This document shows, in pieces, positions 37,042 to 50,800 of a stretch of 64,000 bases of DNA. Where the stretch lies: the NCBI RefSeq assembly GCF_005239225.2, contig NC_133296.1, forward strand, positions 11,470,001 to 11,534,000. Reading direction: 5' to 3'. Within the stretch, counting starts at the first letter, position 1; every line of letters begins with the position of its first letter. Both the position numbers and the translations under genes were made by a program. This DNA is from Populus alba (lineage: Eukaryota; Streptophyta; Magnoliopsida; Malpighiales; Salicaceae). The notes under the pieces are model-generated. The model worked only from the letters and a program-made list of their open reading frames with translations, was not told where the DNA came from and ran no database searches.

Positions 37042-39289
37042 TGGGTTCCCAAATATTATATGTGCAATGGAATTAATGAAATAAAAATTATTTGAGAGTC
37101 TCTATGATCCTATTAGACAGATCTAAAGTTATTTATGGATTTATTACCTGAAAATCTAACCTTCTTTGACTTTGAATTATTCTGTAAATGTTTGGTTATC
37201 ACACACCTCAAGTCGTTCAATTATCCGGCCTCCAACGGTAATTCACACGAACCACTAATAAAAAATCTCATAAATCCCTATTTAGGAGAAAGAAATTGTT
37301 ATGTATAGAGTGTTAACTCTCTATTCTATAACCTATATAGTTTTTTTTATCTAACAAACAACTACTAAAAAAATAAGAGGCACAACTTATTATTTATAGG
37401 AAAAATTTTAAAAACCTTATAAATTGACAAAATATCATTTTTCCCCTTGAATAATATCCTTATATTTATTCAGGGTAATTTTAGAAATTAACTCAATCAA
37501 GTCATTATTTTATTTTTCTAGGTCTAGAAATATAATCTCATTATTAATTATATTCTAGTCCTTAATTTTTAAAATATATTTTAATCAAGTCATATTTTAA
37601 TTAAATCATCACAGATTAATTTCTGATAATAGTTCTTAATGTGTGTGACCTATTATGTTCCTAATATGTTGGCCCAAGTATAAGTTATAATTATAATTAA
37701 ATAGAATTAAATAAATTTAATAATTTAATTTATTATCAATTCAATAATTGATTAATTTATATTTCAAGATTAGATGCATCATCTAACAACGTGTCATGAT
37801 CCCTCAAATATTAAAAAAATTATTAGTGGTTTGACTTAATATTGGGTTATCGCACACCTCAAGCCGTTCAATTATCTGGCCTTCAACGGTAATTCACACA
37901 AACCACCAATAAAAAATCTCATAAATTCCTATTTAGGAGAAAGAAATTGTTATGTATAGAATGTTAGCTCTCTATTATATGACCTACATAGTTTTTTTAT
38001 CTAACAAACAACCACTAAAAAAAAGAAGAGGCACAACTTATTATTTATAGGAAAATTTAAAAAACCTTATAAATTGACAAAATATCATTTTGCCCCTTGA
38101 ATAATATCCTTATATTAATTTAGGGTAATTTTAGAAATTAACTCAATCAAGTCATTATTTTATTTTTCTAGGTCTAGAAATATAATCTCAGTACTAATTA
38201 CATTCTAGTCCTTAATTTTTAAAATATATTTTAATCAAGTCATATTTCATTAAATCATCACAATTTAATTTCTAATAATAGCTCTTAATGTGTGTGACCT
38301 ATTATGTTCCTAATATGTTAGTCCAAGTATAAGTTATAATTATAATTAAATAAATTTAATAATTTAATTTATTATTAATTCAATAATTGATTAATTTATA
38401 TTTCAAGATTAGATGCATCATCTAACAACGTGTCATGATCCCTCAAATATTAAAAAAATCATTACTGGTTTGACTTAACCTTCCAGTGATTATTTTCTCA
38501 ATGTAATTAATATCCTTTAATCAATAATGTTCTAATTTAAAATTAAAGCATAAAATATGTCTATTATATTAAATCATGTTTGTTCTCTATATAATAGTCA
38601 TTGATTGCTTAAATAAAAATTGAAACTTTTTTTAAATCTCATTCCAACTTGACTAAGGATTTCTCAGTCAATGCTATTTGAGAACATATAAAACATTTTC
38701 CCTAATTCATCCAGAGTGATGAATCATCTCTTTATCACTTAAGTACCTTCATATAGTTTATGTTATATACAATGTCTAACCTTTTGTTACCATTATTAAG
38801 ATAACATGTAATCGGACCAAAGCATAACATTCTCTATATAAAATAACTTAATAATCTCAAGTTTAAGGATCACTTACACAACCATCACATGAGCTTTTCT
38901 ATAGATATAGATGATCTCTTATATGAAATTCTCATACAGGATAATTAAGTGTACATGTTTTATGACAAGCACCTAAATATTAATTCTAGGTATCTCTTAT
39001 ACCTCAACTTATGAGAATAATTGCCTCCTTTCATAAATGAAATAATATGATATGTATCAGTCTCTACGACTGCTTTAATGCAATAAAAATCTTATAATTA
39101 TAACAATTTTATAATTTTCTTTGCAAAATATTTTTGTTTCAGGAATTTTATCTTTACTCTAGATTCATAAATCAAACATTAGATTCATTAATCTAATATT
39201 GTATGAATATTAAAGATAAATTAAACCTTGATTAATAATAAATATGTATTTACATGAAAAACTTATTGACCAAATAGATGTTGTTTTCA
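37042..39289 (-). mobile_element. Copia-type LTR (minus strand) with internal duplication
   Basis: Read on the minus strand it starts TGAAAACAACATC near 39289 and ends GGGAACCCA at 37042, directly followed by a tRNA-Met primer-binding site. That makes it the 5' LTR of a minus-strand element. Length is 2248 bp, including a 651-bp internal tandem duplication, so the unduplicated LTR would be about 1.6 kb. The far end is chosen by the TG terminus and is less certain; the flanking target duplication could not be verified because no 3' LTR was located. Confidence 0.55.
37194..38477. repeat. 651-bp tandem duplication inside the LTR
   Basis: The block starting 'ggttatcacacacctcaagt' (37194) recurs from 37845. 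The order is kept: 'cgttcaattatc.ggcct', 'tatttaggagaaagaaattg', 'gaggcacaacttattattta', 'tctaggtctagaaatataat' and 'catcatctaacaacgtgtca'. It ends at 'ggtttgacttaa' near 37834 and 38477. Units are very similar, so the duplication is fairly young relative to surrounding repeats. Confidence 0.9.
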
Positions 39290-39925
39290 CCCCTTAAAAT
39301 CCCAAACAAATAAAAAAAATTAATTCTTCCTTAGCCTTCCATGTTTCAACACATAATAAAAAATCTTCTCATAGCTTGAAATCCATAAAAAATATAAAAT
39401 CAAATAAGATTTATAGATACCAGAACTAAGTATTCTATAAAATAGATTAATCGGATCCCTCTTATATATAGATTAGATTGACTAAAATCTTATTACCTGT
39501 TAAAGAAATAGTTTTTCTTAAACTTTATATTAGCTTAGATACTTCGAATAAACTCATTAAATATATATTTGAGTTTCTTTGTCCTAGATGTAGTAATTGA
39601 CTCATTTCTAATGATTTACTTGATGTAGTTTGAATAGTGTCAATGATGACTAAACTGTCCAAGGAATCATTAGTGCTTGAAAAAATAGAACTCTTCCTCT
39701 AAGCATGTGATAATTGGCTGTTAATATTTGGACTATTGAACTGAGTGTTTCCACTCCTAGCGATAGACTCATTTAAATTAAAATGTTGATTTTGCAGTGC
39801 AAAATGAAGTGTTTGATTAAATAACGTGAAAAAATTTAATTCTTTTTTTAGTAAAATTATAATATTAGTTTAATGAAAAGTATAATTAAAAAACAAAAAA
39901 GACACAACTAGTAAACCTTAAAAAG
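39290..39925. other. Intergenic stretch upstream of cytochrome c
   Basis: AT-rich and non-coding. No recognised element, apart from promoter motifs that begin at 39930. Confidence 0.5.
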
Positions 39926-39929
39926 CCAC

Positions 39930-40101
39930 CACGTGACAACTAGCGCATGAACTTTTTTCCTTGATTTCAAGCGGTGCGTGGCTGTCATGCCACCTTTTCC
40001 TCGTTTGCTCTCGAATATTCTTTTTTCTTTTCTATTTTTCCTTTAGAGGAATAGTTCGCAAAGCAAAAACCCTAAGAACTCTCTCCTTGCTTTCTATAAA
40101 T
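39930..40101 (+). promoter_or_regulatory. Cytochrome c promoter: G-box, telo-box and TATA box
   Basis: A CACGTG G-box is at 39930-39935, a telo-box AAACCCTAA at 40067-40075 and a TATA box (CTATAAAT) at 40094-40101, before the ATG at 40168. G-box/ACGT elements and telo-boxes have been implicated in expression of Arabidopsis cytochrome c genes. Their role here is inferred from position only. Confidence 0.55.
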
Positions 40102-40167
40102 CAGATCCCACAAACTCCCCCCCCCCCATCCCCCCTCCGTCCTCTTGTACTAGCAGAACCAGAAGAA

Positions 40168-41688
<1,521 letters not shown>

Positions 41689-41770
41689 TCATTTCACACT
41701 TTTGGCCTCCCCATTTTCCAGTTATTGGAGATTGCTTCTCACAGAGCAGATAATATTTTTTACCAATAAA

Positions 41771-43280
41771 GCAGACTATCATATACAATGAACATTGCTA
41801 GTCATTTCTTTTCAGAACAGTTGCCATAATTGGCAAGCTCAACATTCAATTCATTTAGCTTATCAATTTTGCAAATGTTTGGTGGATTACCAATAAACAG
41901 TTTGCTAATGATAATTTGTGGTTTGATACTTTGTGATATCAAAATTTGCATGAACAGTTCCATAGTTGCTATTGCTTGTCTTGAGCCTACTCCGATGCAT
42001 AGCAGGTTCATGGTAACTTCCATTTTAATAAAATGCAAAATGATGGTGTATTGGCACCTGTAGCAGGCAAATGAGCATTTCAATCTTTGAGTTGGATAAA
42101 ATCATCTGAAAGAATAATGGTCGCCTCCACCTTACCTTTTGAATTGGCCCTGTCCTGATTAATCTGGCTTGTGGTGAGAGTTCCTCAGTGATAGATATAG
42201 CTATCTAATACTGTAGTGTGCTTTGAGCAAATACAGCTCTGCTATTATGCTTGATATTGTCATTGACAATTGGGATGCAAAATGTGATCAAGTGGGCTCG
42301 TATTAGCGACTTTTTCCAGGAAATGCTAGTTGTCATTGGACCAAGTGAACTGGAATTGTTCTCTGCTTCAGCCGTGATGGCAAGGAATAATCGGAGTAAA
42401 TTATCCTCTTGTATGCGTCAGATCCGTTGGCCTTTTGAACTTAAGAGGATGGAAATGATGGTAACAGTGGGCAATTATCAAGTTAAATGAAAAATTGGCT
42501 AGTTTTTCATGGTGTACAAGTAAAACTACAATCATAAGACGAATACGATTCCGAAAAATGCTTCTAAATGATGGTTTCTCTTTCTCATCCCTTTTGTCAA
42601 GCAATGGAGTGTGCTACGGGTTAAAAACGACCAAGAATGGATTGGGAATTCAGCCATGATTTCTTCGTCGGCTAGCATTAGCCAGTTGCTCTTCCTCTCA
42701 TGGTGGCCTCTACGGCAATTATGGCTGGTATATTGGCAGTGGTTCTTTGTTGGCATGCAGGCAATAGCTAATAGTTTTGGGCAAATCGAGAATGATTACA
42801 CAGAAGTTCCTTTTTTTCATTTTTTTTTTTTTCTGGGTTTACTTATCTAGGCCAAAATAAACAAGGTTGGCCTTGACTTTGGGGAGAATCTTGGTGCCAA
42901 AGCTTCAATTCCATCAATCAAGTATGGTCAACAACTCAACTTGCAGTAACAGGAAGCAGGCAAGTTTGAGCACTCTACAAATGGGCTTACCTTGTAGCAC
43001 ACTGAAAAAGGAACATGTAACTTTATTCCAGATTATGAGACAACGTTATGAGATGGTCAACAAATTGAAAAGGTGATTATTCAGATGATTGACATAAAAC
43101 TGCAGGTTATGTAAAGACTTGTGCAACGATTTCAGTTTATCCCTCAAGGGCACTAGCCTCGCTCATTGCTGATCTTAAGTCATTATGCTATATATGTATG
43201 AATCAGAACAAGGTGCTGAGAGAGGGAAAGCATCTCACTTCCAAATTTGCTACCGGCTGGTCTTGAGGAACGTGATGGTG
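41771..43280. other. Intergenic stretch between cytochrome c and methyltransferase genes
   Basis: 1.5 kb of less AT-rich DNA. Several short frames (42251-42490, 42611-42850, 42867-43076) show no recognisable family. It may hold the 3' UTRs of the two convergent genes. No RNA gene or transposon end was seen. Confidence 0.5.
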
Positions 43281-46200
43281 TCAACTATCACTGCTAAATT
43301 GCTTTTGGATGTCATCGAATGATATGGTAGCAGACCCCCTCCTTTTGGCCTTCTGCTGGGAAGGGTGCTCCCTCCACCCCGTCATGAATATAACCTACAA
43401 GTCCAAAAGCAGTGACCAAGTAATTATGAAAAACATCATACCTCAGTCAATTGGGAACAAGGATCTGGGTTTAAATGAGTAAAAAAGGAGATCCCTCTCA
43501 AATATCAGCAAAAAGCTCGAAAGTTTACATGGAGATTTTCTTTTCGAGGGATAGAAGGAGGCAGTGAGCCTATGATTTCATGCAATTCTTTCTCTGAGCA
43601 TACAGGTTAACAGAAAAGACTGTTGTTTATTTGAATATCTTGCTAATATATTATAGAAAATGAATATCTTGCTAATATATTATTGAAAAAGAATTTGAAC
43701 TCTGGTCTGAACTAATTAGCATTGCATGAAGCATTTTTCATTGTAGTTTTCTTAGCAGCGTAAGATAGCAGAAACAAGGCTTATTGTTTCTTAGCAACAT
43801 GGATATATTCTTTCTCCAATCACATAAACATTCTCAGGTGTTCCACAATCTCACCTGGAATGTTGCGGGAATGGTGCCATCTTCTGCAGCAAACATTGAA
43901 TCATAAATTGCTGCAGTAGCAAGGGCTGTTTCTCTCTTTAGAACCTGGTTTCATTCACAAACAAAAATAATTTCCAATTAGATTTGATGATTGAATCCAA
44001 TTTTACCACACACAAGGAAAACTTCAATTGTTACAGGTCTTACATTGTTCCTTTGCAGAAGAGCATTAGTTTCGCCCATTGCGCGCAAATGCTCTATCAG
44101 CTCCAGAGCTATACCACAGTTAACAAGAATGAATAAGCCCATTATAACAATGACTAGAGGTGGAGAATTTATTCAAATGAAAAACCATTGTGTTAAAACT
44201 AAAATTAATATTCCATGCAGTTAAACAAGAGACATGTTAGTTCTAGCATAAATCATCAAGAATGCTTGACTAGTAAAACTACAAGCTAATATGTTGAGAG
44301 ATTTTCTCACCATTGCTATACCTAACTACATATTCGTCAACATCAACTCCAGGAAGGGTGAAGCCTGCCCTGGTTAAAAGATTCCCTGCATCACGGACCT
44401 GAATGGTACAAAAAATAAGTTGGCTTAATGATACCATTTGGGGGTAGATGTTTCCCTCTCAAGTACGCCTTATAAGTACATCAGAACCAGATATTTAAAA
44501 TCAGGTTGAATGCCAATATAGGTATGCAATACAACCATGGGTTTAATTCATGTTTTTTATGGATATATGTGTCAAAAAACTAATTCAACCTAAAAACTTA
44601 AGTTGTTAGATGAGATTCCAAGATACAATTTATATTATTCTCTAACACACCTACTTATGTGAAAGCTCTTTTGACTTGAAACCTTCACAAACTTACATTA
44701 ACTTGTGTTTAATTTTTATCAAATAAATGAGGATAGTGAGATTCGAATTCATGATCGCTTGGTCATAAAGGTTCTATACCATGTCAAATAACCAATTTAA
44801 CCTAAAAACTTAAGTTGTTAGGTGAAGTTTCAGGATATAATTTATATTATTCTCTAATAATATTTACCCTTATCTCAAAAAGTTCACGAAAGTTCATGAA
44901 TGGTAATTACCAAGTGGCAACATACATACTTGTGCCAGAGGTGATATGCGAGGACTAATGCCTCCTTCACGCTCCATTTGAGCCACAGTGCATGCTATTC
45001 TCAGCTCCCTACACATGTCAGCAAGCAGAAAAATCAGCAAGCAAACTTATGGGTTAACATACTGTTTATTTTAAATCAAAATATAAAAAAGAAGAAGAGA
45101 CAACTTCAAGGTTTCTCCACCCAAAATAGCTGCTAAAAATAGGCCATCCGGCTTCAATGCTAGTTTACACTGTCATGAAAACCAATGAAATGGACAAGTG
45201 TCATAGACATGACCACATCAGGATTTCAAACAAATTGATTAGAGAGATTTCATGACGATAAGAACCAAAAACAACTATAAAGAGAAGAGCAATAAGGTTT
45301 AGACGTCTACTGGTCTGTGTGTGGTTGTTGTAGACATCCATTGTACTTTCATTAACAGTGTCAAATTATGTGCTGATGAAGTACAGCTTTGGTCTTATTT
45401 TACAGTCTTATATCTTGATTTATCAAAAGATTATTCTCTTATGCTTCAGAATAAATAAATAAAAAAGTTTTTCGAGTTATAATTAAATTGAAGATAACTT
45501 TCAGAGTAGCGCATAGAAAGCACTTCTATATCTTGCTATCTGCATAGCAAACATGTATGCTTCATCCGTGTAGTTTTTTCTCCTGGGGTTTCCCATTATT
45601 TTCAATAATTCTAATGGTTTCCATCCCCTAATGTCGCATGCATTTACAAATTCTGGAGGATATCATGTATGACAAAGATGCCAACGCTCAAAGAAATTCA
45701 TAATAAAGAAGTGCATACCTGTATCATGGCTCCTGGAAGATCGTTTGTCCAATGGAGTCCCAAGCAACTGATAACCAAATCTACCGAACTTCATAGTCAA
45801 ATACAAAACATAACATTTAAAACCAGTTCTTCCTGATGACTAGTTTTCACAAGAACCAAATAGATGAAATCCACTTACAGACCTTTCTTTTATAGGTAGA
45901 AACTCCTCATCTCCCACCACAAAGGACGTTTCAATATTCTGATTTGAATCTTGTTGAGCAGCATCAGCATCCTTGCATAATTGAACCATGTCATTTGAAG
46001 TGTCCATCATGATAAGCTTTTCAATGGAGCCTGGCATTTAAAGTGGCTACAAGATTAAAGTTTAATATTTATGATATAATTTACAAGATCATGCCTAATG
46101 AAGGAAAATGACTAGAGAAAGAATAACAGCTTTTCCTACGTGTATGCTCATTTTCAAATACCATTTTGTGGTATCAAAAACGTGTTTCAAGTATTGTCTT

Positions 46201-47113
46201 ATCACCTGCCAAAATCTCTGATAAATAATGTCACATGATTAGACTTCCATTCAGCTGAATCCCTCCCTCTTTTGAACCTCTTAATTCATGATCACTCAAT
46301 CTAACAGTTAGTGCTGAACACCCATGTCTCAAAAATTTTGAAATACAACCTTAAAATTTTTCAATTTAACTTCTATAGTTATTGAAACACATAACTAGCA
46401 GAAAAAGTCTTAAAATCGATTCTCACCACGACCACGTAGCAAACGTCTGACAGCTTCCGAAGAACCCCCTAAGCACAACGCGGTAGGGAATGTTTTCTTG
46501 CAATCCTACAAAACACAAACACACAACAAACGGAATCAACAATCTGGAACTAAGCAAAACTCATCAAACTTCAAAATTTAAACTTCTCAAACTCACCACT
46601 ACTAGAAAATGCAACTTCACAAAAATTAAAACCTCTCATTTCTTAATACTACAGCATTCTAAACATACTTAAAAACAACAGTAGACGAGAAGGTAACTAG
46701 TTACTACCTCCAGGCGATCCAACAAATTGTCAGCAACAGCATCCACAAAAGGATCACTTGGCCTCATCAACCACGCAGCTCGGTCACGCTGCAGCCACCC
46801 CACAATTGGACCAATACCCAGAAGCAGATATACAATATCGAATTTGAAATCAAGCAAAAAACACAAAAACAAAGATATCAAAATGTTCAAATCATAAATC
46901 TACAGAGAAAGACTGGATTTTTACCTGTTTTCGTTTGAGTTCCCGATCGAAAATCTTGACCCTTGGACTTTGTGGCCCATCGATGGTGTTATTGTCAATG
47001 TTTGTGCAATAAGAAATTGAGGGGATGAAAGTGTAGGTCTCTTTTGTTGCTCTTCTTCTTCCTCTAAGTAGCAACTGTGAAGTCCTCTGACACATAGACA
47101 GGGTGCCTCTCAT
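43281..47113 (-). CDS. Putative mitochondrial SAM-dependent methyltransferase (At1g22800/NDUFAF5 family), 11 exons
   Basis: Minus-strand exons: 47113-46925, 46788-46708, 46505-46427, 46030-45883, 45788-45719, 45169-45105, 45008-44930, 44398-44311, 44108-44044, 43944-43855, 43394-43281. All splice at GT-AG and close in frame to 355 residues. The N-terminus is Arg/Ser-rich ([20 protein letters not shown]), as in mitochondrial presequences. Next come [16 protein letters not shown], a class I methyltransferase fold with divergent motif I ([11 protein letters not shown], residues 99-109), acidic MMDTS (D126), and [13 protein letters not shown] near 167-179. A conserved region [14 protein letters not shown] and [14 protein letters not shown] follows. 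The human relative NDUFAF5 acts on the NDUFS7 subunit of complex I during assembly, so a complex I assembly role is inferred. The GxGxG loop is not canonical. One intron (44399-44929) holds a TRIM element. Confidence 0.92.
44570..44859 (-). mobile_element. TRIM (miniature LTR retrotransposon), 290 bp, in a methyltransferase intron
   Basis: Two direct 78-bp repeats, 44782-44859 (5' LTR) and 44570-44647 (3' LTR), read on the minus strand as T(G/A)TTAGAGAATAATATAAAT ... TTTGACA. The 5' copy is followed at once by TGGTATAGAACC (44781-44770), a one-base-deleted form of the tRNA-Met primer-binding site TGGTATCAGAGCC. The 122-bp interior has no coding capacity and ends in a weak purine tract (AAGTAGGTG) before the 3' LTR. 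Flanks ATATG and ATATT are a near 5-bp target duplication. This is the complete TRIM plan. It contains a TTCGAATC B-box-like phrase, so a SINE origin was considered, but the LTR/PBS layout fits better. Confidence 0.8.
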
Positions 47114-47154
47114 TTTCTTTAAAGTTTCAGAAGCTAATGTGTTTGGACTCTAGA

Positions 47155-47520
47155 AAGCTTTAAAAACCTCAATAAAATCTGATTAATTTATTTTTTTATA
47201 TTATTTGATATATTAATATTAAAAATAAATTATATATATATATATATATTATTTTGATATATTTATAATTCAAAAAAATAATCTTGATTATTATCCTCAA
47301 CTTCCCAATAAAATTTGGTTGTAAATAATCTTGGGTAAATCTATTAAGTGCTCATTCTATAATTTTAAAAAAATGTTTTAAAAAAAATTAAATTTTTTAT
47401 TGTTTTTGGATTGTTCTAATTTATTGAGGTCAAAATTAAATTTTTAAAAAAATATATATATTTTTCATATAAAAAATTATTTTAAAAAATAATTGTTATC
47501 ACAACATCACATAATCTAAC
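47155..47520. repeat. Two MITE-like repeats and a (TA)n run
   Basis: Copies at about 47155-47290 (core 'ttgatatattaatattaaaa', with a (TA)n run at 47232-47250) and about 47385-47520 (ends 'taattgttatcacaacatca'). Both have the layout of the family described at 24570-24785. Non-coding upstream flank of the methyltransferase gene. Confidence 0.45.
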
Positions 47521-47702
47521 TTGGTTCTGTTTTACTAGCTATCAACAATATATAAGACTAAGAATTCTTCTTAAAAGTCACCAGTTCGAGTCTCACAATT
47601 CAAGGATCACTGGAGACTTACATGGTCGTTAACTTCAAGGCACGTAGAATTAGTCGAGATGCATGTAAGTTAGACCAGACACCCATGTAATTAAAAAAAA
47701 TT
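47520..47702 (+). mobile_element. tRNA-derived SINE
   Basis: A polymerase III B-box GTTCGAGTC (47584-47592, consensus GWTCRANNC) is followed by a body with 'ggagacttacatggtcgtta' and 'agacacccatgtaatt', then a short A-rich tail (47694-47701). The A-box side (47520-47580) is too diverged to read. The layout matches dicot tRNA-derived SINEs; Salicaceae carry several such families. No target duplication was fixed. Confidence 0.6.
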
Positions 47703-47824
47703 TGAGAATTTAAATGAATTTGTCAATTTTCAAATGTTTCATTTGAATTCCCAAACTCTTAATATATTGGTGCTGCCACGAGAGTATGCATAATTTTGGT
47801 CTACTGAACCAACAAATGGATAAA

Positions 47825-50800
47825 ATTGAAGGTAAAAGGAATAAAAAAATAAACATGAACATTTTCGAAAACTCAAGAAACATATTCAAGACCAGTGCGC
47901 ATGATATATGTTGAATGATTCATGCTCATGAAACGCCCATTGGTCGAGACTGACATGAGCTCATTGTGTAAAATAATTTTTGTAAAATTTAGAATAGAAA
48001 GAATAAAGACTAACAAAGAAAGTATGGTGGATGTTTCCAAAGAAATCACTAAACAATAAACAACAAAGAAGGCCCTACCATGAACTCATTGTGTAGATGA
48101 ACTAAATACACTAACATCGGTTACGACTTGCATGAAATAGCAATCCATTTTTTGTTTGAATTTAAAAAAAAAATCCTAATTTTCATATAATTAAAGATAA
48201 AACTAATAAAAATAAGAGTGGACATTTTCAAAGAACTCAGGGAACATACTCAAGAATAGTGCGCACGATATCCGCCAAATGATCTAGGCTCATGAAACGC
48301 CTGCATGAGCTTATTGTGTCAAATGATTTTGCTAACATCAAGGATAGAAAAGAATAAAAAGTAACACAGAAAATAGGTGTACGTTTCCAAAGAAATCACT
48401 AAACAATCAACACCAAAGGAGGCGATGCCATGAACCCATTGTGTATATGCACAAAACACACTGACATCGGCTATGACTTGCATGTAATAGCAATTTCCCT
48501 GTATTTGATTTTTTCTAATTAAATCCTAATTTTCATATAATTAAAGATAAAAATAATAAAAATCAAGAGTGGACATTTCCAAGGAACATATTCAAGACCA
48601 GTGCGCATGACATTCGCCAGAAGATCCAGGCTTATGAAATACCCGTGGGTCGGGATTGACATGAGCTTATTGTGTAAAATAATTTCTATAAAAATTACTA
48701 TAGAAAAGAACAAAAACTAACAGAGAAAGTAGGGTGAACATTCCAAATAACTCACTAAACAATAAACATTAAAAGAGGCCCTACCATAATCTCATTGGGT
48801 AGATGCACTAAACACACTAACATCAGCTACGACTTGCATGAAATAGCTATCCCCCTACGTTTGATTTTTTTTAAAATCCTAATTTTCATATAATTGAAGA
48901 TAAAAGGAATAAAAATAAGAGTGGACAATTCCAAGGAACTTAAGGAACATATTTAAGACCAGAGCGCTAGATGATCCAAGCTCATGAAATGCCCGCATAA
49001 GCTCATGGTGTAAAATAATTTTTCTAACATTAAGGATAGAAAAGAATAAAAACTAACAAATAAAGTAGGGTGTATGTTTGCAAAAAAAAAATCACAAAAC
49101 ATTAAATAGTAAAGTAGACTACCATGAACTAATTATGTAAATGCACTAAACACACTAACATCGACTACGACTTGCATGTAATAGAAATCTACCTGTGTTC
49201 GAGTTTTTTTTATTAAATCCTAATTTTCATATAATTACAGATAAAAAGAATAAAAATAAGCGTCGACATTTCCAAGGAACTAAGGGAACATATTCAAGAC
49301 AAGTGTGCACGACTTCCGCTGGATAATCCAGGCTCATGAAATACCCGTATGAGCTCATTGTGTAAAATAATTTTATAACATTGAGGATAAAAAAGAACAA
49401 AAGGTAACGGAGAAAGTAGGGTGTTTGTTTCAAAAGAATTCAATAAACAATAAACACTAAAGGATGCCCTGCAATGAAAACATTGTGTAGATGTATTAAA
49501 CACACTAATATCGGCTCCAACTTCCGTATAATAGCAATCCCCCCTTGTGTTTGAATTTTTTATTATTAAATCCTAATTTTCATATAATTGAAGATAAAAC
49601 AAATAAAAATAAGCGTGGACATTTCTAAAAAACTCAGGGAACATTTTCAAAGTAAGCTTTGTTATGAACTCATTATGTAGATGCACTAAACACACTGATA
49701 TTGGTTACGACTTGCGTGTAATAGGAATCCCCCTCTATTTAATTTTTTAAAAAAAATCCTAATTCTAATATTATTGAAGATAGAAAGAATAAAAATAAGC
49801 GTGGACATTTGTAAAGAACTTAAGGAATATATTCAAGACTAGGGCACACTACATCGTCGGATGATCCAGTCTCATGAAATGCCCATATGAGCTCATTGTG
49901 TGAAATACATTTTCTAAACTTGAGGATAGAAAAGAAAAAAAAAACAAAGAAAGTAGGGTGAACATTTCCAATTAAATCACTAAACAATTAACACTAAAAG
50001 AAACCTTGTCATGAACTCATTGTGTAAATACACAAAACACACTAACATCGACTAAGACCTGCATATAATAGCAATCCCCTTGTGTTTATTTTTTTTTATT
50101 AAATACTAATTTTCATATAATTGAAGTTAAAAAGAATAAAAATAAGCTTGGACATTTTCAAGGAACTTAGGGAACATATTCAAGACTAATGCGCACGACT
50201 TCCGCTAGATGATCCAAGCTTATAAAACGCCCGCATGAGCTCACGATGTAAAATAATTTTTCTAACATTAAGGATACAAAAGAATAAAAAGTAACAGAGA
50301 TAGTAGGGTGTACGTTTCCAAAGAAATCAATAATGAATAAACACAAAAGTAGGCTCTGCCATGAACTTATTACGTAGATGCATTAAACACACCAACATCA
50401 GCTATGACTTGCGAGTAATAGAAATCCCCCCTACATTTAATTTTGTTTTTATTAAATCCTAATTTTCATATAATTGAAGATAAGGAATAAAAAATAAGCG
50501 TGGACATTTCCAAGGAACTCAGGGACATATTCAAGATCAGTGTGCACGACATCCGCCAGATGATCTAGTCTCATGAAACTCCCGCATGAGCTCTTTGTGT
50601 AAAATAAGTTTTCTAACATTGACGATCGAAAAGAATAAAATGTCATAAAGAAAGTAGAGTGTAGGTTTCCAAAGAAATCACTAAACAATAAACATTACTT
50701 TCTCTAAAACAATGTGTGTTTCCAAAGAAATCATTAAATAATAAAACACTACTTTCTCAAAAACAATAGCCTACTATAGTGTTTCTTGTTTAGTGATTTC

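Noticed and set aside
39961..40167. Upstream extension of the cytochrome c frame
   Set aside because: It opens at TTG and spans the telo-box and TATA box. Plant cytochrome c starts MASF-, as at 40168.
44735..44781. tRNA-like sequence (TTCGAATC with a tRNA-Met-like phrase)
   Set aside because: It does not form a full cloverleaf. The tRNA-like part is the primer-binding site and interior of the TRIM.
45879..45882. Alternative donor (GTAAGT at 45878) for exon 4 of the methyltransferase
   Set aside because: It shifts the frame; the GTCTGT donor at 45882 gives the family sequence [10 protein letters not shown].
47584..47592. tRNA gene candidate from its B box
   Set aside because: No acceptor, D or anticodon arms; the body and A-rich tail fit a SINE.
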